Below are positions 45,438-46,542 of a DNA stretch of 46,542 nucleotides, piece after piece. The first letter of the stretch is position 1. Every line of letters starts with the position of its first letter. The DNA comes from Streptococcus cristatus. GTDB taxonomy: Bacteria; Bacillota; Bacilli; Lactobacillales; Streptococcaceae. The DNA lies in assembly GCF_003943465.1 (NCBI RefSeq), contig NZ_RJPR01000008.1, forward strand, positions 338 to 46,879, written 5' to 3'. A program made the position numbers and the translations under genes. The notes below the pieces were generated by a model. It was not told the origin of the DNA and did not search any database. It was given only the letters and a program-made list of their open reading frames with translations.

Positions 45438-45698
45438 TTTTGAGGAGGAGAAAAGGTGAGATGAGAAGAATTTAAAAGATAGATATTTAGACTTCATGTA
45501 GATAACAGGCAAATTGGGATTTCAATGGATTAAAAGGTCTAAAACAAAAAGATAATTTATCGATATGACCTAAGTACTCCCCTTTTGGTTGAAATGATTG
45601 AAAAAGAAATGGAGGATAATGCCAAAAATTATGCTACAATGTAGGAAAGTGATAGCTGAAAGCCTTGTTTTATAGCATACTACAATGGAGGTATAATT
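45438..45698 (+). promoter_or_regulatory. Intergenic region with promoter of the tandem unknown family
   Basis: TGC precedes TACAAT at 45635-45640 (extended -10), about 58 bp before the next ATG. A 16-codon frame (45594-45644) runs across it, probably by chance. The rest is A+T rich without recognised structure. Confidence 0.45.
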
Positions 45699-46334
45699 AT
45701 GAGAAAAAAGATTATTGTCGTTCTGGCAATTTTGTTCGTTCTAGTTTCAGGAGGGGGATACTGTATGACAAAATGGATTGAACATCAAAACTCACCGTAT
45801 AATGTTAGTGACGTTTTAGACGATAAAGAAGTAAAACTTTACAAACGAGGCTTTCGTTTATTGGAAGAACAGTTGTCAACTTATATCAAAGAACACTATT
45901 CAGGAATCAGTAAAATAGAGTTTTCACCAATTTTTGTTCAAGGTGGGGATGGACAGACTATGTTTGGTGCTAGTATAATCGCAGCTATAACTGATTCAAA
46001 TGGAAATAAAACTTATTTAGGGAAAAAAATAGGAGACACTACCTATGCTGCCTATGGTGATTCGTGGGATTTGCTTCTAGGATTTGATGGAGCGACTGGT
46101 GAAGAAGCCATTGACCTGAGGGTTGATGAAAATACAACAGTAGAAGTGTCTAATCATAAACATTTGCCTGAATTTGCTAAATTGTCTTCCCTACCTAAAT
46201 TGGATAAGAATATTGAGGTGCTTATCCAGAACGGTCAGTTGAAAGGTGTAAAGAAGAGTGAAAGTGGTAGTCCAAAAGCAAAGATAGAGTATAACATTGA
46301 AATCAGAAGAGGGAACTACTCAGAATGGGAATGA
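45699..46334 (+). CDS. Unassigned secreted or membrane-anchored protein, first of a tandem pair
   Basis: The protein has 211 residues and I do not recognise it firmly. It has a positively charged start (MRKK), a hydrophobic stretch (about 5-17), then GGGYCMTKW; C22 lacks a good lipobox, so a signal anchor is more likely than a lipoprotein. The ectodomain shows LSTYIKEHYSGISKIEFSPIFVQGG, similar in rhythm to small Firmicutes families such as DUF1433, but I cannot assign it. GGAGG precedes ATG 45699. A second Shine-Dalgarno-like block lies inside the gene before an in-frame ATG at 45765. A paralogue begins at 46472. Confidence 0.75.
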   Translation: MRKKIIVVLAILFVLVSGGGYCMTKWIEHQNSPYNVSDVLDDKEVKLYKRGFRLLEEQLSTYIKEHYSGISKIEFSPIFVQGGDGQTMFGASIIAAITDSNGNKTYLGKKIGDTTYAAYGDSWDLLLGFDGATGEEAIDLRVDENTTVEVSNHKHLPEFAKLSSLPKLDKNIEVLIQNGQLKGVKKSESGSPKAKIEYNIEIRRGNYSEWE

Positions 46335-46471
46335 TCCTTGATTAAACAGGGAAATTTATTCTTATAGATAATATGACAGAAAAAATCGTCAAAAATATAA
46401 ATATTGTAATATACTATAAACAAAATAGAAAAAATTGAACCGTTTTCATGTAGATATAGAGGTGACAGGTA

Positions 46472-46542
46472 ATGAAGAAAAAACAACTTGCAATTATAGC
46501 TGTATTAATTATCTTAGTTTCAGGAGGGGGATACTGTATGAC
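46472..46542 (+). CDS. Second tandem paralogue, cut by the window end
   Basis: Only 23 codons are visible: MKKKQLAIIAVLIILVSGGGYC followed by MT. The last 28 bases (46515-46542) are identical to 45742-45769 in the first copy, including the GGAGGGGG block and the internal ATG at codon 23. GAGGTGACAG lies before the start. It is clearly a member of the same family; the rest is outside the window. Confidence 0.75.
   Translation, partial: MKKKQLAIIAVLIILVSGGGYCM

Noticed and set aside
45594..45644. 16-codon frame MIEKEMEDNAKNYATM before the tandem family
   Set aside because: It overlaps the predicted -10 box and has no ribosome site; probably chance, though a remnant cannot be excluded.

Overview
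The window reads as chromosomal DNA of an oral Streptococcus, most likely of the sanguinis/gordonii type. The evidence is the gene content and order (rpsU–mscL–dnaG–rpoD–DUF59, rapZ–yvcK–whiA, pyrR–pyrP–pyrB, pstS-C-A-B-B-phoU, galK–galT–galE beside divergent galR), low to moderate G+C, many extended -10 promoters, an LPXTG collagen-like adhesin, and a RclA/Har-type flavoprotein suited to hypothiocyanite in saliva. Species was not established. There are no rRNA or tRNA genes, no CRISPR array, no prophage and no complete insertion sequence.

Layout. 1-2.3 kb: the 3' end of a sortase-anchored surface protein (EF-hand-like modules, Gly-Lys-Asp triplets, exactly 40 Gly-Pro-Thr triplets, LPKTG), followed by a GT2-TPR glycosyltransferase. 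2.5-5.3 kb: pepT (minus), cutC and a YjbR-like gene. 5.4-8.9 kb: a heterodimeric ABC exporter behind a leader hairpin, convergent with a MocR/GntR regulator that lacks the usual PLP lysine. 10.3-11.5 kb: niaX-niaR with a likely NiaR operator. 11.6-12.6 kb: yjdM/phnA and a Pr6Pr-type membrane protein, then a 177-bp MITE-like element. 12.9-15.8 kb: PyrR attenuator and pyrR-pyrP-pyrB. 16-17.7 kb (minus): nucleoside hydrolase and an ECF S component behind a long structured leader of unknown class. 17.8-21 kb: ridA and rapZ-yvcK-whiA. 21-23.5 kb (minus): a ferredoxin/flavodoxin-NADP reductase and a RclA/Har-like reductase. 23.6-25.6 kb: a DUF1304 gene, then a BlaI-type repressor with a decayed BlaR1-like M56 protease. 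25.6-29.8 kb: the rpsU/mscL/dnaG/rpoD/DUF59 core region. 29.9-36.5 kb: birA and galR (minus), divergent from galK-HAD-galT-galE. 36.5-40.4 kb: ribF, spxA, UPF0223, an inositol-phosphatase-family gene and an rRNA methyltransferase. 40.4-45.4 kb: a phosphate uptake operon with two PstB ATPases and PhoU. 45.7 kb to the end: two tandem paralogues of an unassigned membrane-anchored or secreted family, the second cut by the window edge.

Most operons carry readable cis-regulation: TTGnnn-17-TATAAT promoters, candidate NiaR, GalR, CcpA and BlaI/CopY-type operators, a PyrR attenuator and strong bidirectional terminators. The best leads for something undescribed are (i) the unassigned leader RNA before the nucleoside hydrolase–ECF operon, (ii) the collagen-like protein paired with a glycosyltransferase, (iii) the MocR-like regulator without its Schiff-base lysine, and (iv) the tandem family at the right edge with a conserved Shine-Dalgarno-like block inside the signal-peptide codons. 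No decisive evidence for a wholly new system is visible from sequence reading alone.
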